Counted from the first letter of the stretch, positions 46,907 to 56,831 are shown. The stretch is DNA of 64,000 nucleotides from Sorangium cellulosum (GCF_002950945.1 NZ_CP012673.1:5765001-5829000); one strand, 5' to 3'. A program made the numbers and translations. The notes: generated by a model not told the origin, from the letters alone.

Positions 46907-48769
46907 ATGTCTCGCCCCCGCGCCCGCCCCGCGCCCCTCGCCCGCACGGCTCCCCGCGGCCTCGCGGCGGCCGCGGCGCTGCTCGCCGCCTGCCAGGTCC
47001 CGGGCCCCGGGGCGCCGGCTTCCGGGGCGTCGCGGGCCGCGCGGCCCGCGGCGCCGCCGTCGCTCGTCACCGAGGCCGAGCGGACCGCGTTCCAGCGCAC
47101 CGGCCGTTACCCCGAGGTCGAGCGGCTGTGCCGCGGCTTCGAGCTGGCCTACCCGGGCCGCGCCCGCTGCGTCCGCTTCGGCACCACGCCCGAGGGCAGG
47201 CCGATGCTCGCGATCGTCGCCTCCGACGACGGCGCGCTCGACCCGGGCGCGGCGCGGGCGAAGCGGCGCCCCGTGATCCTGTTCCAGGGCGGCATCCACG
47301 CCGGCGAGATCGACGGCAAGGACGGCGGCTTCCTGGCGCTGCGCGCGCTGCTCGACGGGGCGCTGGCGCGCGGCGCGCTCGCCGCGGTCACGGCGGTCTT
47401 CGTGCCGGTGTTCAACGTCGACGGCCACGAGCGCTTCCGGCGCAACCAGCGGCCGAACCAGCGGGGGCCCGAGGAGATGGGCTTCCGCGCCACCGGGCAG
47501 AACCTGAACCTGAACCGCGACTACATGAAGGCCGAAGCGCCCGAGATGCAGGCGATGCTGGCCCTGCTCGACGCCTGGGACCCCGTCGTCCACGTCGACC
47601 TGCACACCACCGACGGCGCGAAGTTCCAGCACGACGTCGCGGTCCTGGTCGAGCCCTCGGCGCCCCACCCCGGCGGGCTCGACGCCGCCGCGCGCGCCCT
47701 CTCCGGCGCGCTGCAGGCCCGCCTCGCGGCGCTCGGCCACCTGCCGCTGCCGTTCTACCCGGCGTTCCGCGAGGACGACGACCCCTCGTCCGGGATCTCC
47801 GCCAAGCCGGCCCCGCCGCGCTTCTCGCAGGGCTATATCGCGGCGCGCAACCGCATCGGCATACTCGTCGAGACGCACAGCTGGGCCCCCCACGCGCGGC
47901 GCGTGCGCGCGGCCCACGACCTGCTCGCGGCGCTCTTCGAGCGCGCCGCCGTGGACGCGGGGGCCTGGCGCGCGGCCGCCGACCGCGCCGACGCCGCGAG
48001 CGCGCGCCTCGCCGGCGCGCCCTTCGCGCTCAGGTACCGCGAGGCGCAGCCGCCGCGCACCATCGACTTCCGCGGCTACGCCTACGAGCGGCGCACGTCC
48101 GAGATCTCGGGCGGCACGTGGACCGTGTACGACGAGTCCCGCCCCGAGATCTGGCGCGTGCCGCTGTTCGATCGGTTCGAGCCCGCCCTGACCGCCGCCG
48201 CGCCGGCCGCCGGGTACGTCGTCCCGGCGGCGCACGCGGCCTGGGTGGCCGAGAAGCTGCGCCTGCACGGCGTGACGTATCAGGTGCTCGGCGCGGCGCG
48301 GCACGGGGTCGCTGTCGAGGCCTTCCGGGCGGACGTGGTGGCGTTCGACCGCCCCTTCGAGGGCCGGACGCCCGTGAAGATCCAGGGCGCCTTCCGGCCG
48401 GAGCGGCTCGACCTGCCCCGGGGCTCGCTCTTCATCCCCACCGCGCAGCCGCGGGCCCCGCTCGTCATGCACCTCCTGGAGCCGCTCGCGCCGGACTCGC
48501 TCGTGGCCTGGGGCTTCTTCAACGCCGCCTTCGAGCGGAAGGAGTACATGGAGCCTTATGTCGCCGAGGAGGAGGCGCGCAAGATGCTGGCCGAGAGCCC
48601 GGCCCTGCGCGCGGAGTTCGAGGCGCGCCTCCGCGATCCTGCGTTCGCCGGCGACCCGAAGGCCCGGCTCGACTTCTTCTACCAGCGCCACCCGTCCTGG
48701 GACGAGCGTGTCAATCTGGTCCCGGTGTTCCGCGTCGCCGCGCCGCCGCTCCCCGCGGCCGCCCCGTAA
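46907..48769 (+). CDS. M14 zinc carboxypeptidase family lipoprotein
   Basis: This 620-aa exported peptidase has signal peptide LARTAPRGLAAAAALLAAC (lipobox LLAAC, Cys about 28). The catalytic domain has zinc motif QGGIHAGEIDGKDGG (HxxE, about residues 131-134), FVPVFNVDGHERFRRNQRPNQRG, NLNLNRDYMKAEAPEMQAM, DLHTTDGAKFQHDV (third ligand) and GILVETHSWAPH with the catalytic Glu. This is the pattern of bacterial M14 enzymes of the zinc-carboxypeptidase type. The 270-residue C-terminal part (TIDFRGYAYERRTSEISGGTWTVYD onward) is an extra beta-rich domain. ATG at 46907 gives the compact signal peptide. It may degrade prey or wall peptides. Confidence 0.87.
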   Translation: MSRPRARPAPLARTAPRGLAAAAALLAACQVPGPGAPASGASRAARPAAPPSLVTEAERTAFQRTGRYPEVERLCRGFELAYPGRARCVRFGTTPEGRPMLAIVASDDGALDPGAARAKRRPVILFQGGIHAGEIDGKDGGFLALRALLDGALARGALAAVTAVFVPVFNVDGHERFRRNQRPNQRGPEEMGFRATGQNLNLNRDYMKAEAPEMQAMLALLDAWDPVVHVDLHTTDGAKFQHDVAVLVEPSAPHPGGLDAAARALSGALQARLAALGHLPLPFYPAFREDDDPSSGISAKPAPPRFSQGYIAARNRIGILVETHSWAPHARRVRAAHDLLAALFERAAVDAGAWRAAADRADAASARLAGAPFALRYREAQPPRTIDFRGYAYERRTSEISGGTWTVYDESRPEIWRVPLFDRFEPALTAAAPAAGYVVPAAHAAWVAEKLRLHGVTYQVLGAARHGVAVEAFRADVVAFDRPFEGRTPVKIQGAFRPERLDLPRGSLFIPTAQPRAPLVMHLLEPLAPDSLVAWGFFNAAFERKEYMEPYVAEEEARKMLAESPALRAEFEARLRDPAFAGDPKARLDFFYQRHPSWDERVNLVPVFRVAAPPLPAAAP

Positions 48770-48895
48770 CCGCCCCGTAACCCTGCGCGCGACAGCTTCG
48801 GCGCCTCGCCGGGAGCCCGCCGGAGCCGCGGCCCCCGCCTCCGTGTCCCGACGATCCGGGGCACGGATCGCACGGTTTCTTGATAAGGGACTGAC

Positions 48896-51800
48896 ATGCT
48901 CGTCATCCCTGGGTACCAGGTGGTCGAGAGCGTCGAGCTCTCCCCTGGGCGGGTCGCCTACCGCGCGCGGCGCGAGGCCGACGGCGTTGCGGTCCTCATC
49001 CGGGTCCTGAAGGTCGATTCCACGCGCATCGCGGAGCTCGCCCGCTTCAAGCACGAGTGCGAGCGCGCCTCACGCCTGCGCTCCTCGCGTGTCGTGCAGG
49101 TGCATGGGGTAGAGGAGCGCGCCGAGGGGCTCCTCCTCTCCACGGAAGACGCCCGGGGCGAGGAGCTCGCGGGCGTCCTCCGGCGGCGCGGGCGGCTCGG
49201 TCCCGCGGAGTTCCTCGACCGCGCCGTCGAGATGGTCGAGGCGGTGCGCGACCTGCACCAGCACGGCATCCTCCACCGCGCGCTCACGCCGCGGCGCTTC
49301 GTGTGGGGCGCGGGTGGGGTGAAGCTCTCGCTCTTCGGCGCGGATCCGGGGCGCGGGCTCCCGGACGGCGCCGGGTCCACGGAAGAGCTCCCGTACAGCG
49401 CGCCGGAGCAGACGGGGCGCATGGCCCGCGGCGTGGACCACCGGGCCGACCTCTACTCGCTCGGCGTCCTCTTCTACGAGATGCTCGCGGGGCGGCGCCC
49501 CTTCACGTCGCCCGACCCCCTGGAGCTCATCCACGCCCACCTCGCGATCCGCCCCGAGCCGCTCGGCGCCGCCGCGCCGGACGTGCCGCCGGCGCTCGAC
49601 GCGATCGTGATGAAGCTCCTCGGCAAGAACGCCGAGGATCGTTACGCCACCGCCGCCGGCCTGCTGGCCGATCTCGCGGAGTGCCGCCGGCTGCTCCAGC
49701 AGCACGGCTCCGCGGACGGCTTCTCCCCTGGACGCCACGACCGGCGCGACGCCCTCCAGATCTCCTCGAAGCTCTACGGCCGGGCGGCGGACGTCGCGCA
49801 GCTGACCTCCGCGTTCGAGCGCGCGCTCGGCGGCGCGCGGGAGATCGTCCTCCTCTCGGGCTACTCCGGCGTCGGCAAATCGTCGCTGGCGCAGGAGATC
49901 TTGCGGCCGCTCGCGCGCAGGCGCGGCTTCTTCATCGCGGGCAAGTACGACCAGCACCAGCGGAGCGCGCCGTACAGCGCCATCGCCCAGGCGTTCGACG
50001 CGCTCGTCCAGCGGCTCCTCTCCGAGAGCGAGGAGCGGGTGGCGCGCTTCAGGGAGGCGATCCTGGGGGCGCTCGGCAACAACGTGCAGGTGATCGCCGA
50101 GCTCGTCCCGTCGCTCCAGCACCTGCTCGGCGAGCAGCCGCCCGCGCCGGCGCTCGATCCGGTCGCTTCCCGGAACCGCCTGAGCCTCTGCTTCCAGAGC
50201 TTCGTCGCCGTCTTCGCGCGGCGCGAGCACCCGCTCGCGGTGTTCCTGGACGATCTGCAGTGGATCGACGCCGCCAGCCTGGGCCTGCTCAAGACGCTGC
50301 TCGCGGGCGACGCGATGGAAGCGCTCGTCTTCGCGGGCGCGTACCGCGAGAACGAGGTGAGCCCGGCCCACCCGCTCCCGCGCGCGCTCGACGAGCTGAA
50401 GAAGGGCGGTCTCGCCGTGCGCGAGATCGTCCTCGCCCCGCTCGATCTCCCGGCGGTCACCGAGCTGCTCGCCGACACGCTCCAGCGCCGCGACGTGGGG
50501 GAGCTCGCCGAGGTCGTGCTGAACAAGACCGGGGGGAACCCGTTCTTCCTGCGGCAGTTCCTGAAGTCGCTCCACGAGGACGGCGCCATCTCGTTCGATC
50601 CGGCCGGCGGCTTCCGGTGGGATCTGCGCGCGATCGCGGCGCGCCAGCACACCTCCAACGTGGTCGAGCTGATGTCGGGCGCGATCCAGCGCCTGCCGGT
50701 CGCGACCCAGGGCGCGCTCCGGCTCGCGGCGGCGATCGGCAGCCGGTTCGACCTCCGGGTGTTCTGCACCGCGGGCGAGCTCTCGCCGGACGACGCGTAC
50801 CGGCGGCTCTCGCCGGCGATCGAGGAGGGCCTGCTCGCGGTCTCCGGCGAGGAGGTGAGCTTCGCCCACGACAAGATCCGGGAGGCCGCTTACGCGCTGA
50901 TCCCGGAAGGGGAGCGGGCGGCGGTCCATCACCGGATCGGCCGGCTCCTGCAGAAGACGGCGAGCGGCGACGCGCGCCGGGGCGTGTTCGACGTCGTGAA
51001 CCACCTGAACAGCGCCGGCGACCTGATCGCGGATCCCGAGGAGCGCCTCGCGCTCGCGCGGATGAACCTCCGCGCGGCCGCGGAGGCCGAGGAGGCGGCG
51101 GCGTTCGGCGAGGCGCGCAGGTACCTCGACGTCGGGCTCACCCTGCTCCCGGAGCGCCCCTGGGAGACGGCTTACGGCCTCACGCTCGACTTCACCCTGA
51201 AGATGGCCGCGATGGAGTCGCTCTGCGGCGAGCACGAGGCCGCGAGCGAGCGGCTCGCCCGTGGCCTCCTGCACGCCCGCACCCGGAAGGACCGGGCGGC
51301 GCTCCGGCGGGCGAAGGTCAACACGGAGCTCCTGCGGAACGACCTGCTCGCCGCGCTCGACGAGGGGCTGCTCGCCCTCGAGGTCTACGGGATCCGGCTC
51401 CCGCGTTTCCCCGAGCGCGAGGAGCTCGACCGCGAGATCGCGGCCACCGCCGAGCTGCTCGGCGACCGGCCGATCGAGTCGCTCGCCGACCTCCCGCCCC
51501 TCGAGGATCCCGAGATCGCGGCCCTGCAAGGCCTGCTCGAGGACCTCCTGACGCCGAGTTACTACCTCGTCACGAACAACTGCGGCATCTTCGCGATGAA
51601 GCTCGTGCAGAACACCCTGAAGCACGGGGTCTCGACGAGCTCGATCTCCGCGTTCCTCTACGCCGGGATCCTCCTCTGCGCGGGGATCGACATCGACCGG
51701 GGCTACCGGTTCGGCCGGGTGGGGGTGAAGCTCGGGGAGCGGCTCTCGGACCGGAAGGCGGCGCCGCTCTTGTGCAATCGGTGGGGCGCGCTCATCCAGC

Positions 51801-53833
51801 ACTGGAAGGAGGGATACGCCACGTGCAAGGAGAGCCTGCTCCGGGGCGTGCACGAGGGGCTGGAGACGGGGCAGCACCTCGCGGCCTTCCTCAACGCGAT
51901 GAACGCCAGCACGAACAGCCTGCTGCGCGGCCTGCGCGTCGACGACATCCTGGCCGAGGCGCGCTCGTTCATGCCCCTCTGCAAGCTCGACCGGTTCAAC
52001 ACGACCACGTGGATGATCCGCGCCGTCGGCCAGATCTGCCATAACCTCACGACCCCGACCCACGCGCCGCACCGCCTCCAGGGGGACTGGCTCGATCTCG
52101 ACGCGGTGATCGCCGAGGCGCGGCGCACGGAGTCGCGAGCGACGCTGTTCTTCGCCGAGTTCTACGCCATCTTCATGGGCGCCTTCACGGGGGAGTACGA
52201 GCGCGTCGCGGACATCGCGCTCGGCGCCGTCCCGGGCTCGCTCGGCATCGCGAGCTGGCAGGGCACGCCGGCCTATCATTTCTACGCGGGCGTCTGCCTG
52301 ACGCAGGCGTCGAGCGCGGCCCAGGGGGGCGCGGCGAGGCGTTACCTGGAGCGGGCGCGCGAGCTCCTGGACAAGCTCCGGCGGTGGTCCGACGTGTACC
52401 CGGGGAACCTCGGTCACCGGAGCCTCCTGCTCTCGGCCGAGCTGCTCCGGGCGACCGGCGACGCGGGCGCGGGCGATCGCTACGACGAGGGCATCGCCGC
52501 GGCCCGGCAGGGGCGGTTCGCGCACGACGAGGCGCTCGGCAACGAGCTCTGCGCGCGATACTACCTGGGCCGGGGGAAGATCACGATCGCCCGCGCCTAC
52601 ATGACGGAGGCGCACCGGCTCTACGCGCGCTGGGGCGCCGCCGAGGCGACGCGGCGCCTCGCGCGCAGCCACCCGGAGCTGCTCGCGGACGGCGCGCCGC
52701 CCGACGAGCCGCCCGGGCAGGACGGCGAGGGGGCGGCGGACGGCGACGGGCGCGGCGCTCCCCGGGGGATGGAGGTCGACCGGAGCTCCGTGCTCAAGGC
52801 GTCGCAGGCGATCTCCGGGGAGATCATGCTCCCGCGGCTGCTCGAGAAGCTCCTCCGGATCATCCTCGAGAACGCCGGCGCGACGCGGGGGGCCCTGATC
52901 CTGAAGGAGGAGTCGCGGCTCGTGGTCGAGGCCGAGCGCGACGTGCGCACCGAGCGCGCGATCGTGCTCCGCTCGATCCCGATCGAGGCGCGGGACGACC
53001 TGCCCGCGAGCGTGATCCAGTACGCGGCGAGGACGGGCGAGAGCGTGCTCGCCGGGGACACGGCGGAGGACGAGCGCTTCGCCGGGGATCCGTACCTCGC
53101 GACGCGCGCTCCGAGGTCGATCCTGGCCGCGCCGATCCTGCATTATGGCCGCGTCGCCGGGGTGATTTACCTGGAGAACAGCCTCGCGGCGTCGGCCTTC
53201 ACCCCGCAGCGGGTCGAGGTGATCGGGCTGCTCTCGTCGCAGGCGGCCATCTCGATCGAGAACGCGTTCCTCTACAGCAGGCTGGAGGAGAAGGTCGCCG
53301 AGCGGACGGCGGAGCTCCGGGCGGCGCACGAGGAGATCGTCGCGCTGCACGCCGCGCAGCAGCGGCGGCAGGAGCTCGATCTCCAGGACAAGGCCGCGCT
53401 CATCGCGCGGCAGCGCGAGGTGATCCAGGCGCTCTCGACGCCGATCCTCGAGGTGTGGGACGGGGTGCTGGCGATCCCGGTGATCGGGGCTCTCGACGAC
53501 GCGCGGGCGGACGAGATCATGAAGAGCCTGCTCGAGTGGATCGTCCACAGGAGCGCGCCGTACGCGCTCGTCGACCTGACCGGCGTGGAGGCGCTGGACG
53601 AGCGCACCGCGGGCTGCGTCGTGCGCATCGTGCGCTCCGCGGAGCTCCTCGGGGCCAGGGGCATCATCACGGGCATCCGGCCGGCCGTCGCCCGGACGAT
53701 GGCGTCGCTCGGCGTCGAGATGATGGGCATCACGGTGCGCGCCAACCTGCGCGAGGGCCTCCAGGTGTGCATGGACGGCCTCGCGCGCCGGCGCGGGCCG
53801 AGGCCGGGGCGGAGGCCGCGGGCGAGGCCCTGA
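48896..53833 (+). CDS. Pseudokinase / AAA ATPase / GAF / STAS multidomain regulator
   Basis: This is a 1645-aa protein. Residues 1-280 have a protein-kinase fold but lost catalytic motifs: VAIK lysine is Arg (VLIRVLK), HRD is HRA (ILHRALTPRRF, about 125), and DFG is LFG (SLFGAD), while LPYSAPEQTGRM and DLYSLGVLFYEML remain. An AAA/STAND ATPase follows with Walker A SGYSGVGKS (about 320) and VFLDDLQWIDAASL, then long helical repeats. A GAF domain (about 1296-1460; AISGEIMLPRLLEKLLRIILENAGATRGALIL) and a coiled coil lead to a STAS domain (about 1511-1640; TPILEVWDGVLAIPVIGALDD, LVDLTGVEALDERTAGCVVRIV) of RsbR type. The layout resembles PknK-like histidine-kinase hybrids with STAS replacing the kinase output. 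Target unknown. Confidence 0.88.
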   Translation: MLVIPGYQVVESVELSPGRVAYRARREADGVAVLIRVLKVDSTRIAELARFKHECERASRLRSSRVVQVHGVEERAEGLLLSTEDARGEELAGVLRRRGRLGPAEFLDRAVEMVEAVRDLHQHGILHRALTPRRFVWGAGGVKLSLFGADPGRGLPDGAGSTEELPYSAPEQTGRMARGVDHRADLYSLGVLFYEMLAGRRPFTSPDPLELIHAHLAIRPEPLGAAAPDVPPALDAIVMKLLGKNAEDRYATAAGLLADLAECRRLLQQHGSADGFSPGRHDRRDALQISSKLYGRAADVAQLTSAFERALGGAREIVLLSGYSGVGKSSLAQEILRPLARRRGFFIAGKYDQHQRSAPYSAIAQAFDALVQRLLSESEERVARFREAILGALGNNVQVIAELVPSLQHLLGEQPPAPALDPVASRNRLSLCFQSFVAVFARREHPLAVFLDDLQWIDAASLGLLKTLLAGDAMEALVFAGAYRENEVSPAHPLPRALDELKKGGLAVREIVLAPLDLPAVTELLADTLQRRDVGELAEVVLNKTGGNPFFLRQFLKSLHEDGAISFDPAGGFRWDLRAIAARQHTSNVVELMSGAIQRLPVATQGALRLAAAIGSRFDLRVFCTAGELSPDDAYRRLSPAIEEGLLAVSGEEVSFAHDKIREAAYALIPEGERAAVHHRIGRLLQKTASGDARRGVFDVVNHLNSAGDLIADPEERLALARMNLRAAAEAEEAAAFGEARRYLDVGLTLLPERPWETAYGLTLDFTLKMAAMESLCGEHEAASERLARGLLHARTRKDRAALRRAKVNTELLRNDLLAALDEGLLALEVYGIRLPRFPEREELDREIAATAELLGDRPIESLADLPPLEDPEIAALQGLLEDLLTPSYYLVTNNCGIFAMKLVQNTLKHGVSTSSISAFLYAGILLCAGIDIDRGYRFGRVGVKLGERLSDRKAAPLLCNRWGALIQHWKEGYATCKESLLRGVHEGLETGQHLAAFLNAMNASTNSLLRGLRVDDILAEARSFMPLCKLDRFNTTTWMIRAVGQICHNLTTPTHAPHRLQGDWLDLDAVIAEARRTESRATLFFAEFYAIFMGAFTGEYERVADIALGAVPGSLGIASWQGTPAYHFYAGVCLTQASSAAQGGAARRYLERARELLDKLRRWSDVYPGNLGHRSLLLSAELLRATGDAGAGDRYDEGIAAARQGRFAHDEALGNELCARYYLGRGKITIARAYMTEAHRLYARWGAAEATRRLARSHPELLADGAPPDEPPGQDGEGAADGDGRGAPRGMEVDRSSVLKASQAISGEIMLPRLLEKLLRIILENAGATRGALILKEESRLVVEAERDVRTERAIVLRSIPIEARDDLPASVIQYAARTGESVLAGDTAEDERFAGDPYLATRAPRSILAAPILHYGRVAGVIYLENSLAASAFTPQRVEVIGLLSSQAAISIENAFLYSRLEEKVAERTAELRAAHEEIVALHAAQQRRQELDLQDKAALIARQREVIQALSTPILEVWDGVLAIPVIGALDDARADEIMKSLLEWIVHRSAPYALVDLTGVEALDERTAGCVVRIVRSAELLGARGIITGIRPAVARTMASLGVEMMGITVRANLREGLQVCMDGLARRRGPRPGRRPRARP

Positions 53834-53916
53834 GCGCGCCGTGAGCGCGCCGTGAGCGCGCCGTGAGCGCGCCGTGAGCGCGCCGTGAACGCGCCGTGAA
53901 CGCGCCGTGAACGCCA
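53831..53916. repeat. 11-bp tandem repeat starting at the regulator's stop codon
   Basis: The unit TGAGCGCGCCG occurs at 53831, 53842, 53853, 53864 and 53875, then TGAACGCGCCG at 53886 and 53897 and a partial copy at 53908. The first TGA is the stop of the STAS regulator gene. With an 11-bp period every reading frame meets stops, so it also acts as a multi-frame stop. Confidence 0.85.
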
Positions 53917-54198
53917 GCCGGGCGGTGGTCGTGACGTCCGCCCGGAGAGAGCGTCCATGCAGGCGGGAGGATCGTTGTCTTTCCGCGTTCCCGCCTTGCG
54001 GTTCGACTCCGATCTTCCCTCGAGGCGCCGGCGCCGGGGCGTGAATGGGGGCGAATCGGACCGCTCACGTTGCATCGGCCGCGCGGCGAGCCCATGCTCG
54101 ACAACACATGTCGGCTGACCTGCGACAGCGGTGACACGCGCGCTGGCGCCGACGCACGGCGGCGCGCAGGCGCCTGTCATCATGAGAGGGGGCGGAGC
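53917..54198. other. 282-bp gap between repeat array and DUF4360-type gene
   Basis: No supported gene. The frame of the downstream gene is open upstream to 54070, but that part is arginine/cysteine-rich with no start signal. The gap presumably holds the promoter of the secreted protein; no consensus promoter stands out. Confidence 0.4.
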
Positions 54199-54816
54199 AT
54201 GTTGCTGCGATCGGCGTTCGTCGTTTCTTCGGCGTTCTCGGTGTTCCTTTGCGCTTTTCCCGCGCTGGCGCAGAACGCGCGGATCGAGGGGTTCACGTAC
54301 GCTGGCAGCGGCTGTCCTGTGGGCACCGCGGCGGGGTTCATCGCTGCCGATCAGAAGGCGCTGACCATGATCTTCGACCAGTTCGAGGCGCAGGCCGGCC
54401 CGGGGGCCCCTCGCGCCGCGAACCGCGCGTTCTGCCAGCTCGCCGTGGATCTGCGGTTCGACCCGGGGTGGCAGGTGGCCCTCTTCGACGCCACGTACCG
54501 CGGATTCGCCGATCTGGAGCCCGGCGTCCTCGCGTCCCACGAGACGTCGTATTATTTCTCGGGCTCGCCGCTCACGTCCGGGCCGCTCACGTGGAGCATG
54601 GCGGGGCCCTTCACGCGCGATTTCTCGCGGACCGACAGCTTCGCGGCCACGGTCTGGTCGGAGTGCGGCACCGTGCGCCCGCTCAACATCAAGACGAGCC
54701 TCTATGTCACGAACCGCCTCGCTCCGTCGCGCTCCGGCGTCGTGACGAACGACACCACCGACGTCCAGGTCCGGATCGAGTACGTCCTCGCGTACCGCCG
54801 CTGCGCGGGTCCCTGA
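54199..54816 (+). CDS. DUF4360-type secreted protein
   Basis: This 205-aa exported protein has signal peptide MLLRSAFVVSSAFSVFLCAFPALAQ (cleavage near residue 25). The mature part GFTYAGSGCPVGTAAGFIAADQKALTMIFDQFEAQAG, NRAFCQLAVDLRFDPGWQVALFDATYRGFADLE, SYYFSG, and WSECGTVRPLNIKTSLYV matches the DUF4360 pattern (GSGCP... CQ... C), with three cysteines available for a disulfide. These proteins are secreted, of unknown function and common in fungi and some bacteria. The ATG at 54199 follows GGGGGCGGAG. Monocistronic. Confidence 0.8.
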   Translation: MLLRSAFVVSSAFSVFLCAFPALAQNARIEGFTYAGSGCPVGTAAGFIAADQKALTMIFDQFEAQAGPGAPRAANRAFCQLAVDLRFDPGWQVALFDATYRGFADLEPGVLASHETSYYFSGSPLTSGPLTWSMAGPFTRDFSRTDSFAATVWSECGTVRPLNIKTSLYVTNRLAPSRSGVVTNDTTDVQVRIEYVLAYRRCAGP

Positions 54817-54874
54817 GCTCGGATCGAGGCGTGGGCCGGCCCGGCGCCGCGGATGGACGGCGACGGCGCTCCGG

Positions 54875-56416
54875 TCAGATCGTCGGTGGCCGGTAGCCCC
54901 CGAGCTCCCGTTCGATCTGGCCGGCGAGGGCGAGGACCACATCCTCACGGAAGGGGCGGCCGATGATCTGCACGCCGATCGGCGTCCCTCGCGACGAGGT
55001 GCCCGCGCGCACGACGACCGCCGGCCATCCTGTCATGTTGTACGCGAACGAGTAGCTGAATCCTGCATAGACCCCGCGCTCGACCCACGCGTCGTGGGGC
55101 AGCGTCGCGACGGCGCACGGAGGACAGACGATGGCGTCGAACTCCTCCAGGAAGCCGAGCATCCGCCCCCGCCAGGCGTCCAGCCGCTCGACCGCGGCGG
55201 TCAGCTCGCCGCTCGACATGGGCTCGCTCGCGATCGTGGCCGCCACCTCGACGCCGGGCTCCGTGGTCCCGGCCCGGTCCACGAGGCGCTTCATCCAGGC
55301 GCCGCCGTCGGCCCGGAAGATATCCTCGTCTATCGCGAGGACGTCGCTCAGCGCGTCGGGCTTCTTCGGCTCCACCCGCGCGCCGCCCGCCTCCAGCGCC
55401 GCCGCCGCGTCCACCACCGCCTGGGCCACCTGCGCGTCGGGCGTCGCGATCCCGTTGTCGGTGTGCATCGCGACCCGCAGATCCCTGAGTCGCACGCTCT
55501 TCGGGTCGCCGAGCGGCGCCGGGATCAACGAGGCGTCGCGCCAGTCGGGCCCCGCCAGGATGCCGAAGAGCAGCCAGAGATCGTCGACCGAGCGGGCCAT
55601 CGGCCCGAGCACGGTGAACGACTGGAGCAGCCCCTCCGCCGGGACGACGTGGCCCGTCCGCGAGATGCGGCCCGAGGTCGGCTTGAGCCCGGCGATCCCG
55701 CAGAGATGCGCCGGCACGCGGATGCTCCCCCCGGTGTCGCTGCCCACGTCGAACGGCGAGCCCCCCGCCGCGACGATCGCGCCCGCCCCGCCGCTGGAGC
55801 CGCCCGGCGACAGGTCGAGATCATACGGATTGCTGGTGCGCCCGTAAACGACGTTGTAAGTCTCGTACGACCACGTCATCTCCGGCGTGTTGCTCTTGCC
55901 GAGCAGGATCGCGCCCGCTTCCTTGAGGCGCCGGACCACGGTGGCGTCCTCTGCCGGAACGAAACCCGTGCGCCCGCTCGTCCCGCCGGTCGTCACGACG
56001 CCGGCGGTATCGATCGAGTCCTTGATCGTCATCGGCACGCCGTGCAGCGGGCCGACGCGCGTGCCCCTCGCCAGGGCCTGGTCCGCCGCTCGCGCCTCGG
56101 CCCTGGCCTCGTCGGCGCGGAGCTTCACCACGGCGTTCAGCTGTGGATTGATCTGCGCGATGCGCGCCAGATACGCCTCCACGACCTCGAGCGACGACAC
56201 CCGCTTCCGGCGGATGAGGTCCGCCAGCTGAACCGCGGTCGCCCGGGTGAGCTCCGACGACGCGGCGGCGGCGGGGACCCCGACGGATGACGTCACGTCG
56301 CAAGCGCTCGACAGGGCGGCGACGCCCCCGGCGAACGCCCGCAAGAAGAAACGGCGCGAGATCTCCCCTGCGAGCGCCGCAGCGCCCGGGCCATCGACGT
56401 GTGCTGATCTGCTCAT
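54875..56416 (-). CDS. Amidase signature family enzyme, Tat-type signal
   Basis: This 513-aa hydrolase has an N-terminus with a twin-arginine-like motif SRRFFLRAFAGGVAALSSAC (Cys39, possible lipobox), so it may be exported folded and lipid-anchored. The amidase core has MTIKDSIDTAGV (Lys132), PGGSSGGAGAIVA (Ser pair near 207-208) and GSDTGGSIRVPAHLCGIAGLKPT (nucleophile Ser231), a complete Ser-cisSer-Lys triad. The C-terminal GFSYSFAYNMTGWPAVVV and GVQIIGRPFREDVVL are family-typical. ATG 56416 behind GGGGAGGAGAG. The substrate (peptide amides, acyl amides or others) cannot be told. Monocistronic. Confidence 0.9.
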   Translation of the reverse strand: MSRSAHVDGPGAAALAGEISRRFFLRAFAGGVAALSSACDVTSSVGVPAAAASSELTRATAVQLADLIRRKRVSSLEVVEAYLARIAQINPQLNAVVKLRADEARAEARAADQALARGTRVGPLHGVPMTIKDSIDTAGVVTTGGTSGRTGFVPAEDATVVRRLKEAGAILLGKSNTPEMTWSYETYNVVYGRTSNPYDLDLSPGGSSGGAGAIVAAGGSPFDVGSDTGGSIRVPAHLCGIAGLKPTSGRISRTGHVVPAEGLLQSFTVLGPMARSVDDLWLLFGILAGPDWRDASLIPAPLGDPKSVRLRDLRVAMHTDNGIATPDAQVAQAVVDAAAALEAGGARVEPKKPDALSDVLAIDEDIFRADGGAWMKRLVDRAGTTEPGVEVAATIASEPMSSGELTAAVERLDAWRGRMLGFLEEFDAIVCPPCAVATLPHDAWVERGVYAGFSYSFAYNMTGWPAVVVRAGTSSRGTPIGVQIIGRPFREDVVLALAGQIERELGGYRPPTI

Positions 56417-56831
56417 GCTCTCCTCCCCACGGCGGCGTCGTAAGGCGGTGTCGGCACCGCGTGCAGAGCGCCTGCCTCTGCTCCTTCGTCGTAGAGTGCG
56501 AGTTCTCGACGAAACAAGCAAATACAGAACAGGATACCAACGTTTCATGACGCGCCCGCCTCGGCCCGCGCGCGCGGCGCTCCGGCGCCTACAGCGCGCG
56601 GCTCGACGCGAGCGGCGGGCGGAACGAGCGGCCCAATCTGGTTCACCCCTCCGGTGCCGCTGGCAGCCCGAGCAGCCGGCCGATCGTCTCGCGAACGACC
56701 CGGGCCCCCTCCTCATCCGGCGTCCGAGGCGGCCGCGGTGGCCCTCGGGATCACCGCGCGGCGCGCCAGATCATGTTGTCGAGGCGCCAATGCGCTGGTG
56801 TTACCGCCCGCCGGCCTGATACGCTGACGGC
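56417..56831. other. 415-bp divergent intergenic region, no gene seen
   Basis: It contains an AT-richer patch around 56505-56545 (ACAAGCAAATACAGAACAGG) that is the likely promoter zone for the leftward amidase. The remaining part is GC-rich and carries only arginine-rich chance frames. The rightward membrane-protein promoter should lie near 56750-56830. Confidence 0.4.

Noticed and set aside
45544..48780. 1078-aa plus-strand frame across the extensin-like and M14 genes
   Set aside because: It runs antisense to one real gene and out of frame with another; repeats of Arg/Pro/Ala only.
49070..53548. 1492-aa minus-strand frame opposite the STAS regulator
   Set aside because: No motif or start signal; the opposite strand carries an unmistakable multidomain protein.
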